Counted from the first letter of the stretch, positions 8,214 through 17,183 are shown. The stretch: DNA of 27,397 nt from Kmv34 sp964524965 (GCA_964524965.1 CAZGDY010000007.1:1-27397); one strand, 5' to 3'. Numbers and translations: made by a program. The notes: generated from the letters alone by a model not told the origin.

Positions 8214-9989
8214 ATGGAAAATGAAAAAGAGCTTTTAACTGGCAATGAGGCGATTGCTCGCGGAGCTTACGAGGCGGGGGTAGGTGTAGCTGCGGCTTAT
8301 CCAGGTACTCCCAGCACAGAGGTTTTAGAAACTCTTGCTGGATTTAAGGATGATGCGATTTGGTGTGAATGGACTCCTAATGAAAAGGTAGCTTTAGAAG
8401 TTGCTATCGGGGCTTCTTTAGTAGGGGTAAGGTCAATGGCAGTTATGAAACACGTGGGGTTAAATGTTGCCTCTGATCCTTTTATGAGCTCTTCTTATGT
8501 GGGTGCCGAAGGTGGAATGGTAGTGGTAGTTGCTGATGATCCTGGTATGCATTCCTCACAAAATGAACAGGATACCAGAAATTACGCTCGATTTGCCAAG
8601 ATTCCTTTATTGGAGCCTTCTGATTCTCAGGAGGCAAAAGATTTTGCCTTATTTGCCTTTGAGCTATCCGAAAAGTTTAAAACCCCGGTTATACTCCGCT
8701 CAACAACTCGCATATCTCACTGTAGCTCACCGGTTAGCGTATTAAAGAAAAAAATTAACTTAAAACCAGCTCATTTTATAAAAAATCCCCAAAGGTACGT
8801 TCCGGTTCCTCGTTACGCAAGGGAAATGAGGCGAAAAGTAGAAGAAAGATTAATAAAATTGCGGGAGTTTGCCAATCAATGTCCCAAGAACCGGATCATT
8901 GAAAGAGGGAATGATTTAGGAATTGTGACCTCAGGTGTTGCTTTTCAATATGTGATGGATGAGTTTCCCGATGCTTCTGTATTGAAACTGGGTTTATCTT
9001 TTCCTTTTCCTGATGAGCTTATCAGAGATTTTGCCTCTAAGTGTGAAAGGTTGATTGTCATCGAGGAACTGGACGATTTTCTGGAGGAGCATATCCGGAG
9101 TTTGGGTATAAAAGCTAAGGGAAGGGAGTATTTTTCCGGAATAGGAGAGCTAAATCCGGGCGAGGTAGCCCGGGGACATCGGGTGATGGAAAATCGGATT
9201 GAAGAAAAAGGACAGAATCGTACCGACAAGATTTCTTCTCTTCCGGCCCGACCTCCTGTTTTTTGTTCGGGTTGTCCTCATCGCGGTCTTTTTTATGCCC
9301 TTTCTAAGATTGATTGTGTTGTAACCGGAGACATAGGTTGCTACAGCTTAGGGGTGTTTCCTCCTTATGAGAGGATGGATACCATTATTTGCATGGGAGG
9401 GGGTATAACCGTAGCTCAAGGTATGAATAAAGCAGGATTTAAAGATAAACCTCTGATTGGGATTGTAGGAGATTCTACCTTTTTTCATTCCGGAATTACC
9501 GGGCTTCTGGAAATTTCTTACAATAAAGGGATTTCCACTATAATAATTGTTGACAATAGAATTACTGCGATGACCGGTCATCAGGACCATCCCGGTACAG
9601 GAAAAACTCTGATGGGAAAGGCAACTTATACTGCCTACCCGGAGGATTTTATTAGAGCCTGCGGCATCGAAAATATTGAAATTATAGACCCTTTAAATTT
9701 AAAACAAACCTTAAATGTGCTTAAAGAACAAATAAAAAAAGAATCTCTTTCGGTGATTGTTTCCAGGCATCCCTGTGCACTAATAGAGAGAAAAAAAGAA
9801 AACTTCTGGGAAATAGATAAAAAAATTTGTACCCAATGCCAGAAATGTCTTAAGATAGCTTGTCCGGCTATCTACAAAAAAGGAAAGGAAGATGAGATTT
9901 ATATAGACCCTGTTTTTTGTCAGGATTGTGGATTTTGTGCTCAGGTATGTCCTAGTGAGGCTATCAAGCCCGCAATTAGTCACCATTAA
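8214..9989 (+). CDS. iorA: indolepyruvate:ferredoxin oxidoreductase, alpha subunit
   Basis: This 591-residue TPP and iron-sulfur enzyme subunit oxidatively decarboxylates aryl pyruvates (from Trp, Phe, Tyr) to aryl-acetyl-CoA, passing electrons to ferredoxin. Visible parts are the N-terminal pyrimidine-binding region (AAYPGTPSTEV), the CSGCPHRG segment, the TPP/Mg region (GDIGCYSLG and GDSTFFHSGITG), and a C-terminal ferredoxin-like tail with two cluster motifs, CTQCQKCLKIACP (C-x2-C-x2-C-x4-C) and CQDCGFCAQVCP. GGAGGG lies 8 bases before ATG. The known enzyme is a heteromer with IorB, usually encoded just downstream, but no iorB is present here. Length is typical of full-length IorA. Confidence 0.93.
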   Translation: MENEKELLTGNEAIARGAYEAGVGVAAAYPGTPSTEVLETLAGFKDDAIWCEWTPNEKVALEVAIGASLVGVRSMAVMKHVGLNVASDPFMSSSYVGAEGGMVVVVADDPGMHSSQNEQDTRNYARFAKIPLLEPSDSQEAKDFALFAFELSEKFKTPVILRSTTRISHCSSPVSVLKKKINLKPAHFIKNPQRYVPVPRYAREMRRKVEERLIKLREFANQCPKNRIIERGNDLGIVTSGVAFQYVMDEFPDASVLKLGLSFPFPDELIRDFASKCERLIVIEELDDFLEEHIRSLGIKAKGREYFSGIGELNPGEVARGHRVMENRIEEKGQNRTDKISSLPARPPVFCSGCPHRGLFYALSKIDCVVTGDIGCYSLGVFPPYERMDTIICMGGGITVAQGMNKAGFKDKPLIGIVGDSTFFHSGITGLLEISYNKGISTIIIVDNRITAMTGHQDHPGTGKTLMGKATYTAYPEDFIRACGIENIEIIDPLNLKQTLNVLKEQIKKESLSVIVSRHPCALIERKKENFWEIDKKICTQCQKCLKIACPAIYKKGKEDEIYIDPVFCQDCGFCAQVCPSEAIKPAISHH

Positions 9990-10301
9990 CCTAAGTCCTA
10001 GTCTATGTTTTGATTTGCAGCTCGCCCTTTTGGTGTGGACAGATTAAAAAGGTATCTCATCAAAGGCTCTTTTTTCCCTCATTTCAGTTAGAGAACAAAA
10101 CTTATTCTTATCGGTGAAAGTTGACATCCGGAATTGTCTAATGTATAAATTAGATCAATACAGCTTGTTTGTGGAACCTGTTTTTCCCTGGTTCTATAAA
10201 AGGAGCTTAAAATGAGGAATTTCTTCCTTTGCGATTTACGGATGCAAGTCGGATCAGAATAAGATGAGGTATGATGAATATATAACACAAAAGAAAATTC
10301 T
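9990..10301 (+). other. 312-base intergenic region: promoter and leader of the GGDEF gene
   Basis: No iorB or other gene is seen. The region holds a strong promoter (10121-10149), a small inverted repeat GAACC/GGTTC (10174-10178 with 10190-10194), and a 16-codon open frame 10212-10262 with AGGAG 6 bases before its ATG. That frame is in phase with the downstream GGDEF gene but is separated from it by TAA and two further TGA stops. No clear terminator for iorA is visible. Confidence 0.6.
10121..10149 (+). promoter_or_regulatory. strong sigma-70-type promoter of the GGDEF gene
   Basis: A perfect TTGACA (10121-10126) and TATAAA (10144-10149) are separated by exactly 17 bases, the best vegetative promoter match noticed in the window. 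It predicts a leader of about 145 bases before the GTG start at 10302. Confidence 0.75.
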
Positions 10302-11675
10302 GTGAAAGTAAATAAGCCCACCAGAGTTCTCGTAGTTGAGGACAATCCTGAATATGCCGAACTAGCACGGCTGATGTTATCCGAATCCACCCATCAGTAT
10401 GAAGTGGAAACTGTAGATTGCGTCTCTGTGGCTACCGAACGTCTAAAAACTGGTACTTTTGAAGTGATATTACTGGATACGATGCTTCCGGATAGTCAAG
10501 GGATTAATACGATTTTAAAGGTTCATACTGAATGTCCCACTGTTCCGATTGTAGTGCTCACCGGAACGAATGACAAAGAAATGGAAAATCATGCGGTGCA
10601 GGTTGGTGCTCAAGATTATCTGACTAAAGGAAATATTACTTCTCAGCTGCTAATCAGAACCATTCGTTATGCTATCGAGCGCAAACGAGTAGAGAGAGTT
10701 TTGCAGGAGGCGAACAAAAAAATAAAATTCCTGCACCAAGCAGCTCTTCGCTTAGAAATATGCCAAAGTGAAAATAAAGTCTATCAGATTGCACTTAAGG
10801 CAACAGAGGAGATTTTTCCCTTTTCAACGTGTAGTTTGGATATAGTTGAAGAAGACAGGCTTGTGATAAGAGCGGCATTGCCACAGTTACCTCTTAAAAT
10901 GAGTCAGGATACTAATCTTGATGGGGAAGGATTAGCAGCAAAAACTTATCGAGCTGGCAAAATTATTACGTTTGGCAACTTGAATGATATACCTGAAGTT
11001 AGCTTAACCGATCCAGAATTAAAATCAGGAATCAGCATACCTATCAGCAATATAGGTGTGTTTCAGGTTGCTTCCACAAAGCCCAGTGCCTTTACTGAGG
11101 AAGATGTAGAATTATTTGGACTGTTAGTGGGATACATTACTCAAGCAGTGAAACGTATTCGTTTACAAAACGAACTCAAAAAGCAGGCTACTTGCGATTC
11201 TTTGACGGGTCTGTACAATCGTCATCACCTTAATTTAATTTTGGACCAAGAGATTAAGCGTTCCAAGCGGTACCGTCATGCCATTACTTTTTTAATGATA
11301 GATGTCAATAACTTTAAAAAAATCAACGATTGTTTTGGTCATCAGGCAGGAGATAAGGTTCTTCAATTGGTAGCCTCTGTGCTGCTTAAATCAGCAAGAG
11401 AAGCTGACATTGTGGTTCGCTATGGCGGAGATGAATTTTTAATCGTACTGATTGAGACCCACGGTGGGGCGGGGGTGGTGAAACGAAGAATTGTTAGAAA
11501 CATGGCTCGTTCTAATAAAATAAAGGAGTTGTTAGATTTTTCGGTTACGCTCTCTATTGGTAGTGCTGCCTGGAGTACCGACCACTCTGAATCTCTGAAA
11601 GAAGTTTTGGCCAGAGCGGATAGGCAAATGTATGAAGAAAAGGGAAAACAGACAACAAATTATCCATCAAAATAA
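10302..11675 (+). CDS. response regulator-GAF diguanylate cyclase (REC-GAF-GGDEF)
   Basis: This 457-residue protein is predicted to make cyclic di-GMP from two GTP. The receiver (about 7-125) has Glu13/Asp14, phosphoacceptor Asp59 (LLDTMLP), Thr87 and Lys109. A coiled linker (125-145) leads to a degenerate GAF domain (about 145-285), then a GGDEF domain (about 290-450) with Asp334, GHQAGD and an intact GGDEF active site (375-379). RxxD (366-369) lies five residues before GGDEF and matches the product-inhibition I-site. The GTG start has a poor ribosome site, but the receiver fold begins immediately after it. No cognate kinase is adjacent; the kinases at 2765-6379 are candidates. Confidence 0.9.
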   Translation: MKVNKPTRVLVVEDNPEYAELARLMLSESTHQYEVETVDCVSVATERLKTGTFEVILLDTMLPDSQGINTILKVHTECPTVPIVVLTGTNDKEMENHAVQVGAQDYLTKGNITSQLLIRTIRYAIERKRVERVLQEANKKIKFLHQAALRLEICQSENKVYQIALKATEEIFPFSTCSLDIVEEDRLVIRAALPQLPLKMSQDTNLDGEGLAAKTYRAGKIITFGNLNDIPEVSLTDPELKSGISIPISNIGVFQVASTKPSAFTEEDVELFGLLVGYITQAVKRIRLQNELKKQATCDSLTGLYNRHHLNLILDQEIKRSKRYRHAITFLMIDVNNFKKINDCFGHQAGDKVLQLVASVLLKSAREADIVVRYGGDEFLIVLIETHGGAGVVKRRIVRNMARSNKIKELLDFSVTLSIGSAAWSTDHSESLKEVLARADRQMYEEKGKQTTNYPSK

Positions 11676-11713
11676 AGGAAGTGCTTATGTATTGTTCATT
11701 GAGTAAACTGGCG

Positions 11714-12619
11714 TTATTTTTCTAAGTCTTCCTTCGTTTGTTGAAATTCATCCCGGGTAATTTGTCCCTGGGCGTAACGTTTTTTAAGTATTTCAAGGGG
11801 AGAGTTATCGGGAGGAGATTTTTTCTCCATGATGATTTTTTCTAATTGACTTTCCCAAAATTTGTGGGTATCAAAATGAGCGTTAGGGTCTCGAAATAAA
11901 ACATAACTCCACCAGATAGCCCATATCAAATTAACTCCCGGAATAACCATTAAAACTATATAAAGAACCATATTTCGTGGAACAAGAGGTTGGGATACTT
12001 TGGGATTAAAATTAATTCCCTTTTTTTTAAGGGCCTCGGACACCTGGTAAAAAAATTGTAGCTCCCCTTTCTCGTGCACGTAGTAATCCATAGTGAGCCA
12101 GTACCACACCACCAAAGTAAGTACAAAACCTACCAGAGAAAAAATGTAGCTAAAAACTACCCATAAGACAAAAAAGCCTGTACCTCGTTTTTGTTCTCGA
12201 AGAGAAAGCTGAATTTCACTACCTACCCAGGGATGAAGCTCTAAGTTGTATTTTTCTTTTAGCCAGAAAATAAGGCTTTTTTTGAGAGACTTAACTCGTT
12301 CAATGTGTTGGTTTCTTCTTTTGTAAAGTTGCCACTGATACCACCAGAGAACAACTGATAATGTAAAGCTTGCAATGAGTGAGGTTAAGACCCAGCTGGT
12401 TAAAAACAAAAAATAATTAGGGAAAAAAGGAAATCGATAAGCGAAATAGTATCTCGCCTGGTAACTATTAAGAAAAAAACGCTCCCAGTGCATTCCCATA
12501 AAAATAGTTATAATCAGGAATAAACCGATCAGTATAAAAATTACAATCATATAAATAGCGAAAGAAAAGTGACGATCTGTCTTTTTTCTTTTACTAAGTT
12601 CCGAAAGAGGAGTAACCAT
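11714..12619 (-). CDS. membrane protein with C-terminal SHOCT-like motif
   Basis: This 301-residue protein of unknown function has about four hydrophobic helices (near residues 22-45, 63-92, 148-176 and 213-240) with a basic, hydrophilic stretch between the second and third. The last 30 residues (PLEILKKRYAQGQITRDEFQ onward) match the short C-terminal SHOCT pattern often found at the end of membrane or DNA-associated proteins. It converges on the GGDEF gene (38-base gap) and is divergent from ligA. A role cannot be assigned. Confidence 0.75.
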   Translation of the reverse strand: MVTPLSELSKRKKTDRHFSFAIYMIVIFILIGLFLIITIFMGMHWERFFLNSYQARYYFAYRFPFFPNYFLFLTSWVLTSLIASFTLSVVLWWYQWQLYKRRNQHIERVKSLKKSLIFWLKEKYNLELHPWVGSEIQLSLREQKRGTGFFVLWVVFSYIFSLVGFVLTLVVWYWLTMDYYVHEKGELQFFYQVSEALKKKGINFNPKVSQPLVPRNMVLYIVLMVIPGVNLIWAIWWSYVLFRDPNAHFDTHKFWESQLEKIIMEKKSPPDNSPLEILKKRYAQGQITRDEFQQTKEDLEK

Positions 12620-12740
12620 TTTTTTCCATCCTAATGCTAAATCTCTTTTTTGAAATTAATTAATAGTTCTTCAGTTAACTCAACTTTATTTTAACAACAA
12701 TCAAAAAAATGGCAAGCAAAATATTCTTCCCTTTTTTATA

Positions 12741-12768
12741 AGCTGGATTTTTATCCAGTTTTCTATTT
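12741..12768 (+). terminator. terminator-like hairpin in the ligA upstream region
   Basis: The CTGGAT/ATCCAG stem (12743-12748 with 12753-12758) extends by a G-U and an A-T pair, has a TTTT loop and is followed by a T-rich run on the + strand. No + strand gene ends nearby (the closest ends at 11675), so it may stop read-through transcription before ligA or belong to an unannotated short RNA. Confidence 0.3.
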
Positions 12769-12809
12769 ACCAGAGAGGAAAATATATTTAATCATTATCT
12801 TTTTTTAGT

Positions 12810-12838
12810 TTGACAGGTATAAAATTTTTTTATTTAAT
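12810..12838 (+). promoter_or_regulatory. promoter of ligA
   Basis: A perfect TTGACA (12810-12815) and TTTAAT (12833-12838, five of six) are separated by 17 bases. The predicted leader is about 100 bases. Confidence 0.55.
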
Positions 12839-12947
12839 ATGCTATGAGAAATTTGTGTATAAGGTTCATTAGTAGATATAGATGAAAAGCTTTTTGACAA
12901 GACAAAGAAATGAGAGCAACACTTATTTTTCTGGGAGTAGATAAATA

Positions 12948-14966
12948 ATGGGTGATGTAAGTATAACTAAAAGGGAAGCTGAAGAGAAGATAAAAAATCT
13001 GCGAGATGAAATTCGATCTCTTGATTACAACTATTATGTTTTAAATGAACCCAAGACCTCTGATGCTGAATATGATAGATTAATGCGCCAGCTTCAACAG
13101 TTAGAGGGAAAATTTCCTGAGCTTGTAACTTTTGATTCTCCTACCCAAAGAGTAGGAGCTTCTCCTAAAGAGGGTTTTAATACAGTGAGACATTCTACAG
13201 CGATGCTTAGTCTTTCTAATGCTTTAGAAGAGAAAGAGGTATATGACTTTGACCAAAGGATAAAAAAGGGGCTGAAAGGAGCTTGGCCCGAGTATGTAGC
13301 AGAGCCAAAGATAGATGGTCTTGCTGTGGAAATAATTTATGAGAGAGGCATAATGCAGGTAGCCTCAACCAGAGGAGATGGGGAAGTAGGAGAAGATGTG
13401 ACTGAAAACTTAAAAACTATAAGGTCGCTTCCTCTTAAATTGAGAGAGAAGGAGCTTAAAGCACCAGAGGTAATAGAAGTACGGGGAGAGGTATATCTGG
13501 GTAAAGACGAGTTTCAAAAACTGAACAAACAGCGAGAAGAAAAAGAGGAATCTCTTTTTGCTAATCCCAGAAATGCTGCTGCTGGGTCTTTACGCCAACT
13601 TGACCCTAAAATAACTGCCTTTCGTCCTTTAAGGATATTTTTCTGGGGAGTAGGTAGGATAGAGGGAAAAAAATTTCAGAGTCATTGGGAATTACTTCAA
13701 GCTTTTTCTAAATGGGGATTTACAGTTAATTCTCAGATTAAGCTCTGTCGGAGTATCAGGGAATGCATTAATTACTTTGATAAAATAAAGAAAATTAGAG
13801 AAAACCTTGACTACGAAATAGATGGGGTAGTTTTTAAGGTAAATCAACTTGAATATCAACGCAAGTTAGGCCAGATTTCCCGTAGTCCTCGTTGGGCTTT
13901 AGCCTATAAGTTCCCTTCTATCCAGGCTTTAACCAGGATAAAAGAAATAAAAGTTCAGGTTGGACGTACGGGAGCTCTAACACCAGTAGCTATTTTAAAT
14001 GCCGTTGAGTTGGGAGGTGCCAGAATTTCTCGAGCTACGCTGCACAATCAAGATGAGTTAAGAAGAAAAGACTTGAGAGTAGGAGATTTAGTTTTAGTAC
14101 AAAGAGCAGGTGATGTAATTCCTGAGATAGTTAAAGTAATAAAGGAAAAGCGTACCGGAAAAGAAATAAAATTCGAGTTTCCCTCTCGTTGTCCGGTATG
14201 TGAGAGTGAAGTTAGCCAGATTCCGGGTGAAGTTATAACTCGTTGTCCTAACATATCCTGTCGGGCCCGATTGAAAGAAAGTATCAAACATTTTACTTCT
14301 AAACAAGCCTTAGATGTTGAGGGTTTAGGAGATAAAATAGTAGAAGTTTTAGTAAGTAAAAAAATGGTCAATAGTGTTTCTGAGCTTTACCGTTTAAAAA
14401 AAGAGGATTTTTTTTTCCTGGAAAGATTTGCGGAAAAATCAGCTCAAAATATGATAAACGCTCTTGAAAAAAGTAAGAAAACAAGCTTAAATCGTCTCAT
14501 TTACGGATTGGGAATTCGCCATGTCGGTCAGCATTTAGCAAAAGTTCTTGCTGAGCACTATATTGATATTGAATCTCTAAGTAAAGCCTCTCAAGAAAAG
14601 CTTTTGCAGATTCGAGAAGTAGGCCCAGAGGTAGCAGCAAGTATAAGGGATTTTTTTAAAGGAGAGGAAAATCTTAAAGTTATTAGTGAATTGGAAAAGT
14701 TAGGAGTAAGCTATAAGAAAAGAACCGATTTTAGTGGAAGTAAGCTTAAGGGAGTAAGTTTTGTATTTACGGGGGAGCTTGATAATTTTACCCGTGAGGA
14801 TGCTAAAAGACTAACAGAGGCAGAAGGAGCCAGAGTGACCTCTAATGTGAGCAGGAAGACCAGTTATCTTGTTGCTGGGAAAAACCCTGGGGCAAAGTTA
14901 AATAAGGCAAAAGAGTACGGGGTGAAGATAGTTAATGAAGAAGGTTTTACCAGGCTTATTTCATAG
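12948..14966 (+). CDS. ligA: NAD-dependent DNA ligase LigA
   Basis: This 672-residue replicative and repair ligase seals nicks using NAD+. The N-terminal Ia region with a YYVLNEP stretch precedes the adenylation domain, with nucleophile Lys121 in the KIDG motif (121-124). An OB fold follows, then a four-cysteine zinc finger near residues 415-440 (CPVC ... C-P-N-I-S-C), helix-hairpin-helix repeats (about 450-580), and a C-terminal BRCT domain (about 593-672, with VFTGEL and SYLVAGKNPGAKLNKA). It is full length, with no missing key residue. GGGAG lies 10 bases before the ATG. Its last 11 bases overlap the convergent rseB-like gene. Confidence 0.97.
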   Translation: MGDVSITKREAEEKIKNLRDEIRSLDYNYYVLNEPKTSDAEYDRLMRQLQQLEGKFPELVTFDSPTQRVGASPKEGFNTVRHSTAMLSLSNALEEKEVYDFDQRIKKGLKGAWPEYVAEPKIDGLAVEIIYERGIMQVASTRGDGEVGEDVTENLKTIRSLPLKLREKELKAPEVIEVRGEVYLGKDEFQKLNKQREEKEESLFANPRNAAAGSLRQLDPKITAFRPLRIFFWGVGRIEGKKFQSHWELLQAFSKWGFTVNSQIKLCRSIRECINYFDKIKKIRENLDYEIDGVVFKVNQLEYQRKLGQISRSPRWALAYKFPSIQALTRIKEIKVQVGRTGALTPVAILNAVELGGARISRATLHNQDELRRKDLRVGDLVLVQRAGDVIPEIVKVIKEKRTGKEIKFEFPSRCPVCESEVSQIPGEVITRCPNISCRARLKESIKHFTSKQALDVEGLGDKIVEVLVSKKMVNSVSELYRLKKEDFFFLERFAEKSAQNMINALEKSKKTSLNRLIYGLGIRHVGQHLAKVLAEHYIDIESLSKASQEKLLQIREVGPEVAASIRDFFKGEENLKVISELEKLGVSYKKRTDFSGSKLKGVSFVFTGELDNFTREDAKRLTEAEGARVTSNVSRKTSYLVAGKNPGAKLNKAKEYGVKIVNEEGFTRLIS

Positions 14967-15960
14967 AATGAGCAATTTTTACCATTTCCTCTAAGTTTAA
15001 CTCTCCCATGAGAATAAAAGTCCTATTTTCCTTATTCCAGACCAGGGTATTGCCAAAGAGTCCTTCTCTAAATCTCACTTTAACATCGCCAAATTCAATA
15101 GGATGTTGCTGCATCATTAGGTTTGTATGAGGTCTTTGAAAAAACACCATAATCTGTATCCCGTTGGTGTAGGCCAATTTTATAGTTTTGTTGTCTCTCA
15201 TTAACTCAGCTTCCTGGAATATATAGTCAGGCGGAAAACATTGGGGAAGAGAAAGAGAAAAATTGATTTGATCCTTTAATTGTTCCAGGTCGTAAAAAAT
15301 AGAAGGAATATTTTTTTTGGTAATTGGTGGAATTTTAGGTATTTTACGGTAGAGCATCTCCTGAGAAAAAGATTTATTAAATTGTATCTCTTTGTAAATT
15401 AAAAGGGAAATCAACTTTCCTTGTGGAGTATATTTTTCTTTTTTTAAGGTAAAATAAGTTTCTTTATCCAGCCATATTTTTACGGAAGGATTATTTGGGT
15501 TTTTGGGAGAAAGAAAGATAACATAGGTTTCTCTTTCCAGTATTTTTTCTGGGGAAAGCTGCGATATTAGAAAATTTTGCAGCAATACTTGGAAAGTTTT
15601 TTCTTTTCTTTTTTCTGCTTGTAAAGAAGTTGGAGAAAGCAATGTTTTGGTTTTTTTAATTTTTGGTAAATACTCGATTCTTTTCTCTCCATCATCTATT
15701 AGCACCCTACCTGTTATTTGGGAGGGATTTATGTACTCCAAGTAGATGAAGTTTGGTTTCTGGTAAATTACCTTGGAAACAAAGGTATGAGTAAGTTTAG
15801 AGGTGAATATTTTTTCTTCTCTTATTCCCTCTAAATTGACCTGAGAAGGAGCATCAAGAGAAGCTCTTAAAATATTTTCAATTTCACTCCCCGATGAAAA
15901 AGGAGTTACAAATAAAATTATTGCAAAGCTAATAATAAAAATTTTCCCTAATTTATTCAT
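14956..15960 (-). CDS. RseB/MucB-like periplasmic sigma-E regulator
   Basis: This 334-residue exported protein has a signal peptide (about 1-24, ending near SSGSE). The N-terminal half (about 30-205) resembles the LolA-like lipoprotein-sensing domain of RseB, with alternating strand patterns such as FIYLEYI and GRVLIDDGEKRIEYLP. The C-terminal part (about 230-334) resembles the smaller RseB domain (YTNGIQIMVFFQ, FILMGELNLEEMVKIAHSM). In E. coli RseB binds RseA and shields it from proteolysis. The position directly after the anti-sigma gene supports the same role here. GAGG lies 7 bases before ATG. It overlaps ligA tail to tail by 11 bases. Confidence 0.75.
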   Translation of the reverse strand: MNKLGKIFIISFAIILFVTPFSSGSEIENILRASLDAPSQVNLEGIREEKIFTSKLTHTFVSKVIYQKPNFIYLEYINPSQITGRVLIDDGEKRIEYLPKIKKTKTLLSPTSLQAEKRKEKTFQVLLQNFLISQLSPEKILERETYVIFLSPKNPNNPSVKIWLDKETYFTLKKEKYTPQGKLISLLIYKEIQFNKSFSQEMLYRKIPKIPPITKKNIPSIFYDLEQLKDQINFSLSLPQCFPPDYIFQEAELMRDNKTIKLAYTNGIQIMVFFQRPHTNLMMQQHPIEFGDVKVRFREGLFGNTLVWNKENRTFILMGELNLEEMVKIAHSMK

Positions 15961-15973
15961 TTATCAACCTCAT

Positions 15974-16438
15974 TTACTCCTGAACCAAAATTATTGATGG
16001 AGTAGGTCCTTCTGCAAAGGAAAGCATTTCCCGAGACCTTAGATATTCTTCTTCGAACTGCTCGATACTTAACGTATTCGGAACAAGTAAAAATCGTGGA
16101 TAAATTAGCGATAGAAATAATACGATTGCTAATCCTGCAACAAAAGCAGCTTTACCCGGTAGAGGGAGAGTAATCCAAATTGTTTTGAGATTAACTATTT
16201 TAGAACGAGAGATTTTTTCTTTGCGGGGCAGTCGCTCTTTAAGACGTTTGTAAAAATCAGGTTCAGGATTTTTCAAAAGCACTACTTTGCTTATTTTGCG
16301 GATGTTTTTAAGTTTTATCCATTCTTTCTTGCACTCAGGGCAGGTTTTAAGATGTTTCTTAATTCTCCACCCATTTAGAAAATTTACTTCCTCATCGATG
16401 TATGCAGAAAGATTATTTTTGCATTGGTTGCAGTTCAT
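15974..16438 (-). CDS. membrane anti-sigma factor with zinc-finger (ZAS) domain
   Basis: This 154-residue single-pass protein has an N-terminal anti-sigma zinc-finger domain with Cys3, Cys6, His29, Cys33 and Cys36, where HLKTCPEC gives the canonical H-x3-C-x2-C. One hydrophobic helix (about 95-113) follows, then a short periplasmic tail (about 115-154) that would contact the RseB-like protein. It is predicted to bind and silence the ECF sigma encoded just upstream. Its ribosome site (TAGGAGA) overlaps the sigma gene stop codon, so the two should be translated together. The sequence is unlike E. coli RseA, which lacks this zinc motif, but the topology is equivalent. Confidence 0.88.
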   Translation of the reverse strand: MNCNQCKNNLSAYIDEEVNFLNGWRIKKHLKTCPECKKEWIKLKNIRKISKVVLLKNPEPDFYKRLKERLPRKEKISRSKIVNLKTIWITLPLPGKAAFVAGLAIVLFLSLIYPRFLLVPNTLSIEQFEEEYLRSREMLSFAEGPTPSIILVQE

Positions 16439-16447
16439 TTTTTTCTC

Positions 16448-17032
16448 CTAAGATGCATTAAGATAAACTCCAAGTTTTTCTTTTAATTGGTCTCTTGCCC
16501 GAAATAATCGCGATTTTATCGTTCCCTCAGGACATTGAAGAATATTTGCCAGTTCCTTATAAGAGATGTCCTCTATTTCTCTTAATATGAAAACTTCTTT
16601 TAATCCATCTGAGAGAGAATCAATAGCTAACTTTATTTTTTCGCTTAATTCTTTATTTTTTAAAACTTCCAGAGGAGATTTAAAACGTTTTTGAGGTAAA
16701 TACGTATAAAGATCGTTTCCTTGTTCATCAATGGGTTGGGAAAGAGAAACTATTTTCTTTCTTTTGCCTCCCCCGTTCCGAGAATTAATACAAGTATTTA
16801 TTGTTATTCTATAAAGCCAGGTGAAGAACTTGGACTTACCTTTGAATTTATGAAGAGAGCGATAAACTTTCACAAAAATTTCCTGAGAAACGTCATCAGC
16901 ATCATTTTTGTCTCTAAGCATAGATAAAGCTATACTATAAACTCTGGATTGATATTTTTCTACCAGCTTTTCAAAGCTACTCTCATCTCCCGTTTTAAAC
17001 TTTTTTATGAGGATTTCATCGCTGGTACTCAT
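16448..17032 (-). CDS. ECF (extracytoplasmic function) RNA polymerase sigma factor
   Basis: This protein of 194 residues has region 2 (about 20-95, with DADDVSQEIFVKVY and FFTWLYRITINTC) and region 4 (about 130-185, with LKEVFILREIEDISYKELA and a GTIKSRLFRARDQLK helix-turn-helix), the standard group IV layout with no region 3. An in-frame ATG at 17047 adds five residues, but ATG 17032 follows an AAGGGG stretch and gives the usual N-terminus. It sits between a Spy-like gene and its anti-sigma. A sigma-E-like promoter lies about 80 bases upstream (17116-17143), consistent with autoregulation. Confidence 0.93.
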   Translation of the reverse strand: MSTSDEILIKKFKTGDESSFEKLVEKYQSRVYSIALSMLRDKNDADDVSQEIFVKVYRSLHKFKGKSKFFTWLYRITINTCINSRNGGGKRKKIVSLSQPIDEQGNDLYTYLPQKRFKSPLEVLKNKELSEKIKLAIDSLSDGLKEVFILREIEDISYKELANILQCPEGTIKSRLFRARDQLKEKLGVYLNAS

Positions 17033-17115
17033 TTTCCCCTTTTGCATATAATTTTTGTTTACTTTCTCAGCTTTACCTTTAAAAGCCCCTAATATAGTTT
17101 AGCATTTTTTTCTTA

Positions 17116-17143
17116 CGAGACAAAGATAACTCTTTAGTTGTTC
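17116..17143 (-). promoter_or_regulatory. possible ECF-type promoter before the sigma gene
   Basis: On the - strand GAACAA (17143 to 17138) and GTCTCG (17121 to 17116) are separated by 16 bases. They keep the GAAC and GTCT cores of the E. coli sigma-E consensus (GGAACTT, 15-16 bases, GTCTAA). The -35 element overlaps a small inverted repeat, GTTGT/ACAAC (17137-17150), and a TTGACA lies just upstream. Confidence 0.45.
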
Positions 17144-17183
17144 GGACAACCTGTCAAAATAAAATTCTTTCTTTTGGCAATTG

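Larger units (their letters stand above)
12620..12947 (+). other. 328-base divergent intergenic region upstream of ligA
   Basis: This AT-rich region lies between the SHOCT membrane protein (leftward) and ligA (rightward). It contains a hairpin CTGGAT-TTTT-ATCCAG (12743-12758) followed on the + strand by TTTTCTATTT, and the ligA promoter (12810-12838). No gene is seen. Confidence 0.6.

Noticed and set aside
12743..12758. Hairpin before ligA as a riboswitch
   Set aside because: It lies upstream of the predicted ligA promoter, so it is not in the ligA leader; listed only as terminator-like.
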